From an uncultured Eubacterium sp. (GTDB taxonomy: Bacteria > Bacillota_A > Clostridia > Lachnospirales > Lachnospiraceae), in contig CAJUSH010000033.1 of assembly GCA_910589045.1 (NCBI GenBank), positions 1 through 39,059 of the forward strand: a stretch of DNA of 39,059 bases. The letters are read 5' to 3'. Below, piece by piece: positions 14,760 through 24,196 of the stretch (within the stretch, counting starts at the first letter, position 1; each line of letters opens with the position of its first letter). Made by a program: the position numbers and the translations under genes. Under the pieces are notes generated by a model, which was given only the letters and a program-made list of their open reading frames with translations, was not told where the DNA came from and ran no database searches.

Positions 14760-15698
14760 ATGGAATTTTTGCATACCTCCGTCTTGCTGGAGGAGACAAT
14801 CGAACATTTAAATATCCGCCCGGAGGGCGTCTATGTGGACGGCACCCTGGGCGGCGGAGGCCATGCGGCAAGGGTGCTGGGGCAGCTTTCCGGAAGCGGA
14901 CGGCTCATCGGCATTGACCAGGACGCGGATGCCATTGCGGCGGCAAAGGAGCGGCTTAGGGACTATGAGGGGCGGCTTACGGTCATACACAGCAACTACG
15001 CGGCCATGAAGCAGGAGCTGACGCATATCGGCATTTCCCGTGTGGACGGTATCGTGCTGGATCTTGGCGTTTCGTCGTTTCAGCTGGATACGCCGCAGCG
15101 GGGATTTTCCTACCGGACGGATGACGCGCCGCTGGACATGCGCATGGACAGACGTGAGCGCATCAGCGCAAGGGATATTGTAAATAGCTACAGCGAGGGG
15201 GAGCTTTACCGCATCATCCGGGATTACGGGGAGGATCGGTTTGCGAAGAATATTGCAAAGCACATCGTGGCCGCGCGGACGCGGGCGCCCATCGAGACTG
15301 CCGGGCAGCTCAATGACGCGATCAGGGCGGCGATTCCCAAAAGCAGGGCGAACACCGGCGGGCATCCGGCGAAGCGCACCTATCAGGCGATCCGCATCGA
15401 GTGCAACCATGAGCTTGACGTGCTCCGGGAGCACCTGGATGAAATGATCGACCTGTTAAATCCGGGCGGAAGGCTTTGTGTCATCACCTTCCACTCCCTG
15501 GAGGACCGTATCGTAAAGACGATCTTTAAAACAAATGAGAGACCGTGCACCTGTCCGCCGGATTTTCCCGTCTGTGTCTGCGGGAAGCAGCCGAAGGGCA
15601 GGGTACTTACAAAAAAACCAATCTTACCGACGAAAGGAGAGATAGAGAAAAACTCCCGGGCAAAAAGTGCAAAGCTGCGGGTGTTTGAGCGGATGTAA
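14760..15698 (+). CDS. rsmH: 16S rRNA (cytosine-1402-N4)-methyltransferase
   Basis: Also called MraW. It methylates N4 of C1402 in 16S rRNA using S-adenosylmethionine. The SAM loop GTLGGGGHA begins at about residue 29. Also present are LDLGVSSFQLD, RGFSYRTDDAPLDMRMD and, near the end, ITFHSLEDRIVK. Length 312 aa matches the family. The gene keeps its normal place between mraZ and ftsL. A ribosome binding site (GGGAGATG region) directly precedes ATG 14760. Confidence 0.97.
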   Translation: MEFLHTSVLLEETIEHLNIRPEGVYVDGTLGGGGHAARVLGQLSGSGRLIGIDQDADAIAAAKERLRDYEGRLTVIHSNYAAMKQELTHIGISRVDGIVLDLGVSSFQLDTPQRGFSYRTDDAPLDMRMDRRERISARDIVNSYSEGELYRIIRDYGEDRFAKNIAKHIVAARTRAPIETAGQLNDAIRAAIPKSRANTGGHPAKRTYQAIRIECNHELDVLREHLDEMIDLLNPGGRLCVITFHSLEDRIVKTIFKTNERPCTCPPDFPVCVCGKQPKGRVLTKKPILPTKGEIEKNSRAKSAKLRVFERM

Positions 15699-15745
15699 CA
15701 GGAAGGGAAGAGAGCGGTTAGCGCTGGAAGAATGAGGGAAGAGTT

Positions 15746-16315
15746 ATGGCAGAGGCAAACAGAACTTACAGAAGGGAAAGCTACCATAGTGAAGGCTACA
15801 GCAGAAACAGCTACGATCGGGATTATCAGAGGATGACCTACATCGAGGGAAATACGGTGCGGCACACAAACGCAATGCCGGATAACTGGGAGGAGGATCA
15901 AGAAAACCGCAGAAAGCGGGAGGAGCGGGAGCGAAAGGAGCGAAGGGAGCAGCGGAAACGGCGGACCATCGCACGGCGCAACCAGGATAAAGCGCTGGTC
16001 ATGACCCGCGGCTATGTGTTTTTTTTAACCGTTGCGGCAGTTATAACCTGCGCGACAGCGGGGCTGTATATTAAACTGCAGTCAGATATTACGATACGCA
16101 TGGGGAACATCGCAGTGCTTGAGTCGAGCGTCAGCAGCCTGCAGGCGGACAATGACGCGACGTACAAGCGTCTGATCACCTCCGTTCATATGGAAGATGT
16201 CAAGAAGCGGGCGATGGACGAGCTTGGCATGTCTTATCCCAGTGAGGATCAGATTGTCTACTATGAGCCGGATTATACGGATTTCATGTCACAATACGGT
16301 GAGATACCGGAGTAA
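15746..16315 (+). CDS. ftsL: cell division protein FtsL-like
   Basis: 189 residues. A charged cytoplasmic N-terminus (about 1-85, very rich in Arg/Glu around 54-78) is followed by one transmembrane helix (about 88-108) and a heptad-like coiled coil (about 112-150). This is the FtsL/septum-initiator layout, and the place between rsmH and a class B penicillin-binding protein gene is the standard ftsL position. The cytoplasmic part is longer than in model FtsL. FtsL joins DivIB and DivIC at the division site and activates septal synthesis. Sequence similarity in this family is weak, so the name rests on layout and position. Confidence 0.85.
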   Translation: MAEANRTYRRESYHSEGYSRNSYDRDYQRMTYIEGNTVRHTNAMPDNWEEDQENRRKREERERKERREQRKRRTIARRNQDKALVMTRGYVFFLTVAAVITCATAGLYIKLQSDITIRMGNIAVLESSVSSLQADNDATYKRLITSVHMEDVKKRAMDELGMSYPSEDQIVYYEPDYTDFMSQYGEIPE

Positions 16316-16341
16316 AGTTAAAGGATCAGGAAAGAACTATT

Positions 16342-18456
16342 TTGGCAAATCAGCAGCATAGAACGAAAAAAAGAATAAGAAGGCCCAAGAGGCCGAAAAA
16401 GTTTGCGCTCTACATGAAAAAGAAGATGGTTTTCTTTTTTTTAGGCATCGGGCTGTGCCTTACCGGGCTGGTGGTGCGGATCATGTATGTTCAGCGTGTA
16501 AAGGGTGCAGACTATGAGAAGATCGTATTGTCGCAGCAGTCTTATGACAGCGAGACGATCCCCTACCGCAGGGGAGATATTCTGGATGCAAAGGGGACGA
16601 TCCTTGCTACCAGTACGGATGTGTACAATCTAATTCTGGACTGCAAGGTGATTACAAGTGAGCTGGGAAATAAGCAGCCTTATCTGGAACCCACGCTGGA
16701 GGCACTTTTTTCATGCTATCCGCAGCTTTCGGAGAGCGAGGTGCGTCAGCTTATCCGGGAAAAGCCCAAGAGCCAGTACAACATACTGATCAAGCAGATG
16801 AGCTATGAGGAGATGAACGTCTTTACGGAGTATGCGGCGAACAAGAAAGCGCATCCGAACATCCGGGGCATCTGGTTCGAGAAGCACTATATCCGCACCT
16901 ATCCTTACGGGTCGCTGGCGAGCCCGGTCATCGGCTTTACGCGCTCGGACAATGTGGGTATGCTGGGTCTGGAGAGCTATTATAACGATGTTCTCAGCGG
17001 CACCAACGGCAGGCGCTACGGCTATCTCAATTCCGACAATGATCTGGAAAAGACGCTGCGGGAGGCGATTGACGGCGATACGATCGTGACGACGCTGGAT
17101 GCGAACCTCCAGAGCATCGTGGAGCAAAAGATCCAGGAATTTTGCGAGACCTTCGAGGATCATTACCGGAACGGCGCGGCAGCGTCGAATATCGGGCTTG
17201 TCATCATGGATCCGAGAAACGGCGATGTAAAGGCGATGGCGCAGTACCCGACCTTTGATCTGCAGGAGCCGCGCAGTCTGGAAGGGGTTTATACAAAAAA
17301 AGAGATCGCCGGGATGGATGACGACGAGAAGGCGGATGCCTTAAACCGGCTCTGGACGAATTACTGTGTTACCTCGACCTATGAGCCGGGCTCCACCGCA
17401 AAGCCCTTCACGGTCGCCTGCGGTCTGGAAACGGGAACGCTGAAAGGAAATGAGAGCTTTGAGTGCGACGGTTATGAGGAGTTCATCGGCTCCGGGAAGG
17501 TCCGGTGCGTTAAGCGCGGCGGCCACGGGACAGAGACGCTTAGAACCTCCCTTATGGATTCCTGCAACGATGCACTCATGCAGATGTCGTACCGCATCGG
17601 TGTGGAAAATTTCTGTGATTATCAGCGCATTTTCGGGTTTGGACTGCGCACGAATATCGATCTGCCCGGTGAGGCAAGAACCGATTCCCTCATTTATCAT
17701 GCCCAGGACATGAAGAAGATCGATCTGGCGACCAATTCCTTCGGGCAGAATTTTAACGTGACGATGATCCAGCTGGTGAGTGCATTTTCTTCGCTCATAA
17801 ACGGCGGTGAGTATTACCAGCCCCACCTCGTCTCAAAGGTGCTGGATGCAAGCGGCAATACGGTTCACAGCGTCCGTCCGGCGCTTATCAAGCAGACCGT
17901 GTCGAAGGAGACGAGCGAGCAGATCAAAAGCTACCTCTATGACACGGTTTCCGAAGGAACCGGACGCTATGCAAAGGTAGCGGGCTACTCCATGGGCGGC
18001 AAGACCGGTACGGCGCAGAAGTCGGTAGGCGGGAAAAAGGACGCGGAAAATTATCTGGTGAGCTTTATCGGCTATCTGCCCGCAGACGAGCCGGAGCTGG
18101 TGATCTATGCGATTGTCGACGAGCCGAACGCAAAGGATCAGGCACACAGCACCTACGCGCAGAACCTGGTGCGTGAGATTTTGGAGGAGGCGCTGCCTTA
18201 TCTGAACATTTATCAGGACGAGACGCCTGCCGAGGAAGCGCTCACACCGGAGCAGACAAATTTCTTTACCGGACTTGACGGCGTGGATGTGCCGGCGACG
18301 ACGCGGCCGGAGGGGGATGATCCCGGGGAAGAAGACCCTGCGGGGGATGACCCGGGGGAAGAAGACTCTGCGGAGGATGACCCGGAGGGGGAAGACTCTG
18401 CGGGGGATGACCCGGAGGGAGACGATCCTGAAGGAGACGGCCCGCAGGAGACATAG
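16342..18456 (+). CDS. class B penicillin-binding protein (FtsI/PBP2B-type transpeptidase)
   Basis: 704 residues. A basic N-terminus and one transmembrane anchor (about 29-49) are followed by the dimerisation domain (about 55-230) and the transpeptidase domain. The catalytic motifs are intact: STAK (Ser351-Lys354), SCN (Ser407-Asn409) and KTG (554-556). It crosslinks septal peptidoglycan, presumably with FtsW. The start is TTG at 16342; AGGAAAG lies upstream and no better start is seen. No PASTA domain is present. The C-terminus ends instead in an acidic 10-residue repeat (18316-18435). It is the third coding gene after mraZ in the dcw operon. Confidence 0.93.
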   Translation: MANQQHRTKKRIRRPKRPKKFALYMKKKMVFFFLGIGLCLTGLVVRIMYVQRVKGADYEKIVLSQQSYDSETIPYRRGDILDAKGTILATSTDVYNLILDCKVITSELGNKQPYLEPTLEALFSCYPQLSESEVRQLIREKPKSQYNILIKQMSYEEMNVFTEYAANKKAHPNIRGIWFEKHYIRTYPYGSLASPVIGFTRSDNVGMLGLESYYNDVLSGTNGRRYGYLNSDNDLEKTLREAIDGDTIVTTLDANLQSIVEQKIQEFCETFEDHYRNGAAASNIGLVIMDPRNGDVKAMAQYPTFDLQEPRSLEGVYTKKEIAGMDDDEKADALNRLWTNYCVTSTYEPGSTAKPFTVACGLETGTLKGNESFECDGYEEFIGSGKVRCVKRGGHGTETLRTSLMDSCNDALMQMSYRIGVENFCDYQRIFGFGLRTNIDLPGEARTDSLIYHAQDMKKIDLATNSFGQNFNVTMIQLVSAFSSLINGGEYYQPHLVSKVLDASGNTVHSVRPALIKQTVSKETSEQIKSYLYDTVSEGTGRYAKVAGYSMGGKTGTAQKSVGGKKDAENYLVSFIGYLPADEPELVIYAIVDEPNAKDQAHSTYAQNLVREILEEALPYLNIYQDETPAEEALTPEQTNFFTGLDGVDVPATTRPEGDDPGEEDPAGDDPGEEDSAEDDPEGEDSAGDDPEGDDPEGDGPQET
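18316..18435 (+). repeat. four 30-bp tandem repeats, acidic tail of the first PBP
   Basis: Units start at 18316, 18346, 18376 and 18406 and encode DDPGEEDPAG, DDPGEEDSAE, DDPEGEDSAG and DDPEGDDPEG. They form a highly acidic Asp/Glu/Pro tail on the outside of the cell after the transpeptidase domain. Confidence 0.85.
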
Positions 18457-18553
18457 CCGTTACCTGAAGGTAATACCTGGCCCGGTGCGCAGAGCAGCCG
18501 GACCCTTAGAATGGAGAGAAGGGGGAGCTGATGCGGGGTTTTTGATTCTTATC

Positions 18554-18605
18554 ATAACCTCATAAGAGCAGTAATAGGTTATAACAACTGCTTTTGTGAG
18601 GTTAT
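18554..18605 (+). promoter_or_regulatory. 19-bp hairpin covering the ribosome binding site of the second PBP gene
   Basis: The left arm (18554-18572) pairs with the right arm (18587-18605) over 19 positions with only two G-T wobbles and a 14-base loop. The right arm contains GAGGT (18598-18602), the only Shine-Dalgarno candidate for ATG 18613. The loop region holds a second AGGTTAT (18576-18582), identical to the one in the right arm (18599-18605), so ATAACCT of the left arm can pair with either. No T-run follows, which argues against a terminator. A DNA-level operator is an alternative reading. Confidence 0.7.
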
Positions 18606-18612
18606 ATCTATC

Positions 18613-20385
18613 ATGGAACGGGAGGAATGGACGAAGGTTCACAACCGGAAGAAAATCGTTTTTATCTTTTTTACGGTGGCATTTTTAATGGTATGCCTTG
18701 TGGGAAGACTGGTGTATCTCATGATATGGGGCTCGGTCTACTACGGGGGAAAGGCGCAGGATATCCATGAGCGGGAGCGCTCCATCAAGGCGGCGCGGGG
18801 CAGCATTTATGACCGCAACGGTGTTCTTCTGGCCTCGAACCGCACGGTCTGCACGATCTCGGTAATCCACAGCCAGATTAAGGATGCGGAGGGTGTGATA
18901 CGTGCACTCAGCGATGCGCTGGACATGGAGGAGGAGAAGGTGCGCGCGCGGGTGGAGAAGGTCAGCTCCATCGAGCGCATCAAGTCAAACGTTGATATCG
19001 AGATCGGGGATAAAATCCGCGATATGGGTCTGGCGGGTGTGAAGGTGGATGAGGACTACAAGCGTTACTATCCTTATGGATCCCTGGCCTCAAAGGTGCT
19101 GGGCTTTACCGGAGGGGATAACCAGGGCATCGTCGGGCTGGAGGTCAAATACGATGAGCTTCTGCAGGGAGAGCCTGGAAAGATACTCACCCTTGCAGAT
19201 GCAAAGGGCATTGAGATCGAGGGTGTGGGCGAGACGAGGCTGGAGCCGGTAAACGGCAGCGACCTGTATCTGACGCTGGATTATAACATACAGAAGTATG
19301 CGACGCAGGCAGCAGAGAAGGTCATGGAGCAAAAACAGGCGGACAGCGTGGAGATCATGGTATTAAACCCGTCAAACGGCGAGGTCTATGCAATGGTGAA
19401 CGTCCCGGAGTTTGATCTGAACCATCCCTTTGAGCTGACGGAGGATTACACGCCGCAGGAGGGTGTGAGCGAAAACGATGCGCTGAACATGATGTGGCGC
19501 AACAAGTGCCTCAACGATACGTATGAGCCGGGGAGTACGTTCAAGGTCATCACGGCTGCCGCGGCGCTGGAGGAGGGGGTCGTTTCCGTGAACGACACGT
19601 TCCACTGTCCCGGATATATTACGGTGGAGGACCGGCGGATCCGCTGCCATAAAATCGCAGGGCACGGCAGTGAAACCTTTGTGCAGGGCCTGCAAAATTC
19701 CTGCAATCCGGTGTTTATAGACGTCGGGCAGCGGCTTGGGGTGGATAATTTTTACAAATACTTTCAGCAGTTTGGTCTGCTGGGGCTTACAAACATTGAC
19801 CTGCCCGGCGAGGCGGGGACGATCATGCATGCAAAGGAAAACATCGGCCCCGTGGAGCTGGCGACGGTCTCCTTCGGACAGAGCTTCCAGATCACGCCCA
19901 TCCAGCTTGCGACAACCGCAAGCTCCATCGTAAACGGCGGGCTGCGGATTACGCCGCACCTGGCACTGGAGGCAAGGAATGCTGACGGTGATGTCGTGAA
20001 GGATTACCGGAAGGATTACGCAGTGGATGAATCCGACCGTATTTTATCCGGGGATACGTCAAAGCTTCTGGCGGGACTTCTCGAGACGGTGGTTTCCGAG
20101 GGCGGCGGAAACAAGGCGTATATCGAAGGCTATTCCATCGGCGGAAAGACTGCGACCTCCCAGACACTGCCCCGAAGCGCGCACAAATACATTGCTTCGT
20201 TCCTGGGCTTTTCACCCGCCGACGATCCGCAGGTGATGGTGTTTGTAGTCATCCATAATCCCCAGGGGGTTTATTACGGCGGGACAATCGCGGCCCCGGT
20301 GGCAAAGGATATTTTTTCGGATATCCTGCCTTACCTGAATATTCCGGGGAATGCCGCCCGGACGGACGATTCGGAGACGTCCTGA
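18613..20385 (+). CDS. class B penicillin-binding protein (SpoVD-like)
   Basis: 590 residues. One transmembrane anchor (about 15-37), a dimerisation domain with RGSIYDRNG, then a transpeptidase domain with STFK (Ser308-Lys311), SCN (Ser363-Asn365) and, in place of KTG, KTA (512-514). In Bacillus the second class B enzyme at this place is SpoVD, needed for spore cortex. A role in sporulation or septation is therefore likely, but the PASTA domain of Bacillus SpoVD is absent. The start ATG 18613 depends on GAGGT inside the hairpin at 18554-18605. An internal promoter for mraY follows the gene. Confidence 0.9.
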   Translation: MEREEWTKVHNRKKIVFIFFTVAFLMVCLVGRLVYLMIWGSVYYGGKAQDIHERERSIKAARGSIYDRNGVLLASNRTVCTISVIHSQIKDAEGVIRALSDALDMEEEKVRARVEKVSSIERIKSNVDIEIGDKIRDMGLAGVKVDEDYKRYYPYGSLASKVLGFTGGDNQGIVGLEVKYDELLQGEPGKILTLADAKGIEIEGVGETRLEPVNGSDLYLTLDYNIQKYATQAAEKVMEQKQADSVEIMVLNPSNGEVYAMVNVPEFDLNHPFELTEDYTPQEGVSENDALNMMWRNKCLNDTYEPGSTFKVITAAAALEEGVVSVNDTFHCPGYITVEDRRIRCHKIAGHGSETFVQGLQNSCNPVFIDVGQRLGVDNFYKYFQQFGLLGLTNIDLPGEAGTIMHAKENIGPVELATVSFGQSFQITPIQLATTASSIVNGGLRITPHLALEARNADGDVVKDYRKDYAVDESDRILSGDTSKLLAGLLETVVSEGGGNKAYIEGYSIGGKTATSQTLPRSAHKYIASFLGFSPADDPQVMVFVVIHNPQGVYYGGTIAAPVAKDIFSDILPYLNIPGNAARTDDSETS

Positions 20386-20415
20386 ACGCCCGGCCATATC
20401 TTTTCAAATCGTCTC

Positions 20416-20444
20416 TTGCGTCCATGCCGAAAATAACGTATACT
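20416..20444 (+). promoter_or_regulatory. internal sigma-A promoter before mraY
   Basis: TTGCGT (20416-20421) and TATACT (20439-20444) with a 17-bp spacer, predicted start near 20451. It would let mraY-murD-ftsW-divIB be transcribed independently of the MraZ-controlled promoter. Confidence 0.65.
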
Positions 20445-20499
20445 GGATAAGTTAAAACTTAAATACGGTTGTTTTTGGACCAAAGAAAGAGGGAGAGTT

Positions 20500-21450
20500 A
20501 TGATCAATACATGCATTCTTGCGGTGCTGATCGCTTTTGCAATCAGCGCGGTGTCGGGGCCGGTCATCATTCCGTTCCTGCGGAGGCTGAAAATCGGAAA
20601 CACGGAGCGGAAGGAGCTTGAATCCCATCAGATCAAAAACGGCACGCCCACGATGGGCGGTCTGATGATCCTTATCGCGATCACGCTCACGAGCCTGCTT
20701 TTCGTGAAAAAATATCCGGAGGTCATGCCGATCCTGTTTGTGACGCTGGGCTTTGGAATCATCGGGTTTCTGGATGACTACCTGAAGGTTGTGTTAAAGC
20801 GTTCCGACGGGCTTTTAGCGTGGCAGAAAATGCTCTGTGAGATTGCCGTGACCGGTGTGTTTGCGGCGTATATGATGTGGGCAAAGGTGCCTATGACGAT
20901 GCTCATCCCTTTCAGCGGAGGCAAATATTTAAATATCGGCCCGATGGCGTATCCCGTGATGTTTCTGGCAGTGATCGGAACCGTCAACGGCGTCAATTTT
21001 ACCGACGGGCTGGACGGACTCGCGAGCAGCGTGACCGTTCTGGTGGCAACCTTTTTTGCGGTTGTCGCCATTGGAAGCGCCAGCGGTGTGGCACCGGTCA
21101 CCTGTGCGGTGGTGGGGGCGCTCCTTGGCTTTCTGCTCTTTAACGTCTATCCGGCGCGGGTGTTCATGGGGGATACCGGCTCCCTTGCCCTGGGGGGCTT
21201 CGTGGCGGCGGCCGCATACATGATGCAGATGCCCATCTTTATTCTGATCGTGGGGCTGATCTACTGGGTTGAGATCCTCTCTGTGATGCTTCAGGTGGGA
21301 TATTTCAAGATGACCCATGGCAGGCGCATTTTCCGTATGGCGCCGATCCACCATCATTTCGAGCTTGGCGGCTGGGCGGAGACGCGGGTCGTGGCGGTCT
21401 TTTCGATCGTGACGACGCTTCTGTGCCTTCTGGCGTATGCCGCATTGTAG
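20500..21450 (+). CDS. mraY: phospho-N-acetylmuramoyl-pentapeptide-transferase
   Basis: Makes lipid I by moving phospho-MurNAc-pentapeptide to undecaprenyl phosphate in the membrane. It is polytopic (about ten helices) with all family motifs: GTPTMGG early, FLDDYLK with the Asp pair, NFTDGLDGLA, FMGDTGSLALGG and MAPIHHHFEL. 316 residues is normal. ATG 20500 has GAGGGAGAG just upstream. It directly follows the SpoVD-like gene; murE and murF, which often lie between, are absent. Confidence 0.97.
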   Translation: MINTCILAVLIAFAISAVSGPVIIPFLRRLKIGNTERKELESHQIKNGTPTMGGLMILIAITLTSLLFVKKYPEVMPILFVTLGFGIIGFLDDYLKVVLKRSDGLLAWQKMLCEIAVTGVFAAYMMWAKVPMTMLIPFSGGKYLNIGPMAYPVMFLAVIGTVNGVNFTDGLDGLASSVTVLVATFFAVVAIGSASGVAPVTCAVVGALLGFLLFNVYPARVFMGDTGSLALGGFVAAAAYMMQMPIFILIVGLIYWVEILSVMLQVGYFKMTHGRRIFRMAPIHHHFELGGWAETRVVAVFSIVTTLLCLLAYAAL

Positions 21451-21580
21451 CGGCCTTTGTCGTGGAGACGGCCGGGTATCGTCCGGAAGAGATATGTCCG
21501 CGCGAAAAGAGCCTGTGCCGGCGGCGGGGCAGATGATTCATTCCCTGCGGGAACGGATGACGGAAGGAGTACAACAGATT

Positions 21581-22957
21581 ATGAGAACACAGATGGATTT
21601 AAAACAAAAAAAGGTGCTGGTCGTCGGAACCGGGATCAGCGGGATTGCGGCGGCAGAGCTTCTGGCGTCGAATGGGATTTCGTTTGAGGTGTATGACGGA
21701 AACAAAAAGCTTTCCGAGTCGGATATCCGGGCAAAGGCGGAGGTGTTTTCCGATTGCGCGGTCATGACGGGGACGCTTCCGCAGGAAGCATGCCCGCGCT
21801 ATTCCTACGCGGTATTAAGTCCCGGTGTGCCGACGGACCTGCCGGAGATAGAAGCGCTGCGGGCGCAGGGCGTGAAGATCTGGGGCGAGATTGAGCTGGC
21901 CTACGCTTTTTCCAGGGGGGATGTGCTGGCGATCACCGGCACCAACGGCAAGACGACGACAACGACGCTGGTTGGTGAGATCATGAAAAGCTTCGCGGAG
22001 GATGTAAAGGTTGTCGGCAATATCGGAATCCCCTACACCTCGATGGCGGAGGAGACGACGGAGCAGACGGTGACGGTCGCAGAGCTTTCCAGCTTCCAGC
22101 TTGAGACGGTGGAGTGCTTTGCACCGAAAATTTCCGCGATTCTGAACATCACGCCGGATCATTTAAACCGGCACCACACGATGGACGCTTATATTGCGGC
22201 GAAGGAGCGCATTACCCAGGGACAGGCACCGGGAGAGGTGTGTGTACTAAATTATGAGGATGCCGTGCTGCGGGCGTTTGGCGAGTCTATAAAGGAGCGT
22301 CTGCGGGTTGTCTGGTTCAGCAGCATGCGGCGGCTTGACGGCGGCCTTTATCTGGAGGACGGAAAGATCTATGACGCGACGGGCAATGGGACGCGGCTCG
22401 TCTGCGAGGTGGATTCGCTGAACCTTTTGGGGAGGCATAATTACGAAAATGTGATGGCGGCGGCAGCGATTGCTCTCTGCTACGGCGTTCCGCTTGAAAA
22501 GATTCAAAAGGTGCTGGCAAAATTTACGGCAGTGGCGCATAGAATAGAATATGTGGCAGAGGTCGGCGGCGTGAAATATTACAACGACTCCAAGGGAACC
22601 AATCCCGATGCTGCGATTCAGGGCATCCGTGCCATGAACCGCAAAACCTGTCTCATCGGCGGCGGCTATGATAAGCAGTCCGGCTATGAGGCGTGGATAG
22701 AGGCATTTGACGGGAAGGTGAAAAAGCTTGTGCTTATCGGGGAGACCGCAGGGAAGATCGCAAAAACGTGTGACCGGCTGGGCTTTGCGGATTATGTATT
22801 TGCCGGCTCGTTAAAGGAAGCGGTTGACATTTGCCACGAGGTGGCAGAAAGCGGCGACGCCGTGCTTCTATCACCGGCCTGTGCCAGCTGGGATATGTTT
22901 AAGAGCTACGAAGAACGCGGCGATCTGTTTAAGGAGATCGTGCGGGGGCTTGCCTGA
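21581..22957 (+). CDS. murD: UDP-N-acetylmuramoylalanine-D-glutamate ligase
   Basis: Adds D-Glu to UDP-MurNAc-L-Ala in the cytoplasm, using ATP. A Rossmann-type N-terminal part begins VLVVGTGISGIAAAELL. The P-loop is GTNGKT (120-125). Further Mur ligase marks are NITPDHLNRH, HNYENVMAA, YYNDSKGTNPDAA and the C-terminal LLSPACASWDMFKSYEERG. The frame is open back to 21437, but ATG 21581 has the ribosome binding site GGAAGGAG (21562-21569) and gives 458 aa, the usual length. The 130 bases between the mraY stop and this start show no promoter I trust. Confidence 0.96.
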   Translation: MRTQMDLKQKKVLVVGTGISGIAAAELLASNGISFEVYDGNKKLSESDIRAKAEVFSDCAVMTGTLPQEACPRYSYAVLSPGVPTDLPEIEALRAQGVKIWGEIELAYAFSRGDVLAITGTNGKTTTTTLVGEIMKSFAEDVKVVGNIGIPYTSMAEETTEQTVTVAELSSFQLETVECFAPKISAILNITPDHLNRHHTMDAYIAAKERITQGQAPGEVCVLNYEDAVLRAFGESIKERLRVVWFSSMRRLDGGLYLEDGKIYDATGNGTRLVCEVDSLNLLGRHNYENVMAAAAIALCYGVPLEKIQKVLAKFTAVAHRIEYVAEVGGVKYYNDSKGTNPDAAIQGIRAMNRKTCLIGGGYDKQSGYEAWIEAFDGKVKKLVLIGETAGKIAKTCDRLGFADYVFAGSLKEAVDICHEVAESGDAVLLSPACASWDMFKSYEERGDLFKEIVRGLA

Positions 22958-23015
22958 TATCCGGTGTGCGGGCGAAAACAGGAACTGCTAATTAGTAAAG
23001 AAGGAGCGGCGGAAT

Positions 23016-24146
23016 ATGGCGGAACGTCAGAGCAAAAAACGCCAGATAAAATATTTTGATTATAGTTTGCTGTTTATCATTATTTTTCTGATTTGCTTCG
23101 GTCTGGTGATGCTCTACAGCACGAGCGCCTACGACGCGCAGGAGACCTTCGAGGATCCGGCGCACTATTTAAAAAGGCAGGGCATGGCCTTTGGGATGGG
23201 ACTCATAGGCATGTTTATAATCTCGCGTATCGATTACCGCCGCTGGCGGAATATGGGAAATTTTGCATATCTCCTGTCATCGGTGCTCTGTATACTGGTG
23301 CTCATTCCGGGCATCGGTATCGTACATAACAATTCGAGAAGATGGCTTGGCATACCAAACAGCTCCTTCGAGTTTCAGCCCTCGGAGTTTGCGAAGCTGG
23401 CGGTCATCATGTTTCTGGCGAGTCTGATCTGCCGCTTTCCGCGGAAAATGAATAAGTTCAGTGCCGTGCTGCGGGTGATGGTGTTTATCCTTCCGCTGTT
23501 TGCAATGATCGCCGTTAACAACCTCAGTACCGCGATTATCGTCATGGGTATCGGGGTGGCGATGCTTTTTGTCGCAAGCCCGAAGTACTGGCAGTTTCTT
23601 GCCATCGGCGGTGTGGGAATCTTAGGTATCGCGCTCTTTCTGGTGCTGCCGAGTGCGGGCTACCGCGGGGAGCGCGTAGAGATGTGGCTGCACCCGGAAA
23701 ACTTTGAGAAGGGCTATCAGACGCTGCAGGGACTCTATGCCATCGGCTCCGGCGGGCTGTTCGGCAAGGGGCTTGGAAACAGTATGCAAAAGCTTGGCTT
23801 TGTGCCGGAGGCGCCAAACGACATGATCTTTTCCATCATTTGCGAGGAGCTGGGACTGTTCGGCGCGATCTGTGTCATCCTGCTGTTTTTGCTTCTGATG
23901 TGGCGGCTTATGATCATTGCGAACAATGCCCGTGATCTTTACGGCGCGCTGGTTGTGACCGGGATTTTGGCGCATATTGCGATTCAGGTCATACTGAACA
24001 TTGCGGTGGTGACAAACAGTATCCCGAATACCGGCGTTACGCTGCCGTTTTTCAGCTACGGAGGAACCTCGGTTGTATTTCTTATGGCAGAGATGGGGCT
24101 TGCCCTGTCCGTATCCAGGGGCATTCAGTTTGAGCCGGAGGAGTGA
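23016..24146 (+). CDS. ftsW: FtsW/RodA/SpoVE-family peptidoglycan glycosyltransferase
   Basis: A SEDS-family polytopic membrane protein of 376 residues that polymerises lipid II at the septum with a class B penicillin-binding protein. SEDS marks are visible: NSRRWLGIP followed by FQPSEFAKLAVI, and near the C-terminus LPFFSYGGTSVV. ATG 23016 has AGAAGGAG upstream. Its place between murD and divIB in the dcw operon supports FtsW; SpoVE is a close alternative in spore formers. murG normally follows, but here divIB comes next. Confidence 0.93.
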   Translation: MAERQSKKRQIKYFDYSLLFIIIFLICFGLVMLYSTSAYDAQETFEDPAHYLKRQGMAFGMGLIGMFIISRIDYRRWRNMGNFAYLLSSVLCILVLIPGIGIVHNNSRRWLGIPNSSFEFQPSEFAKLAVIMFLASLICRFPRKMNKFSAVLRVMVFILPLFAMIAVNNLSTAIIVMGIGVAMLFVASPKYWQFLAIGGVGILGIALFLVLPSAGYRGERVEMWLHPENFEKGYQTLQGLYAIGSGGLFGKGLGNSMQKLGFVPEAPNDMIFSIICEELGLFGAICVILLFLLLMWRLMIIANNARDLYGALVVTGILAHIAIQVILNIAVVTNSIPNTGVTLPFFSYGGTSVVFLMAEMGLALSVSRGIQFEPEE

Positions 24147-24196
24147 TCTGCGTATCAGGCCTGTGAAGCTGCGGAACAGTTATACGGAGGGGGTCT

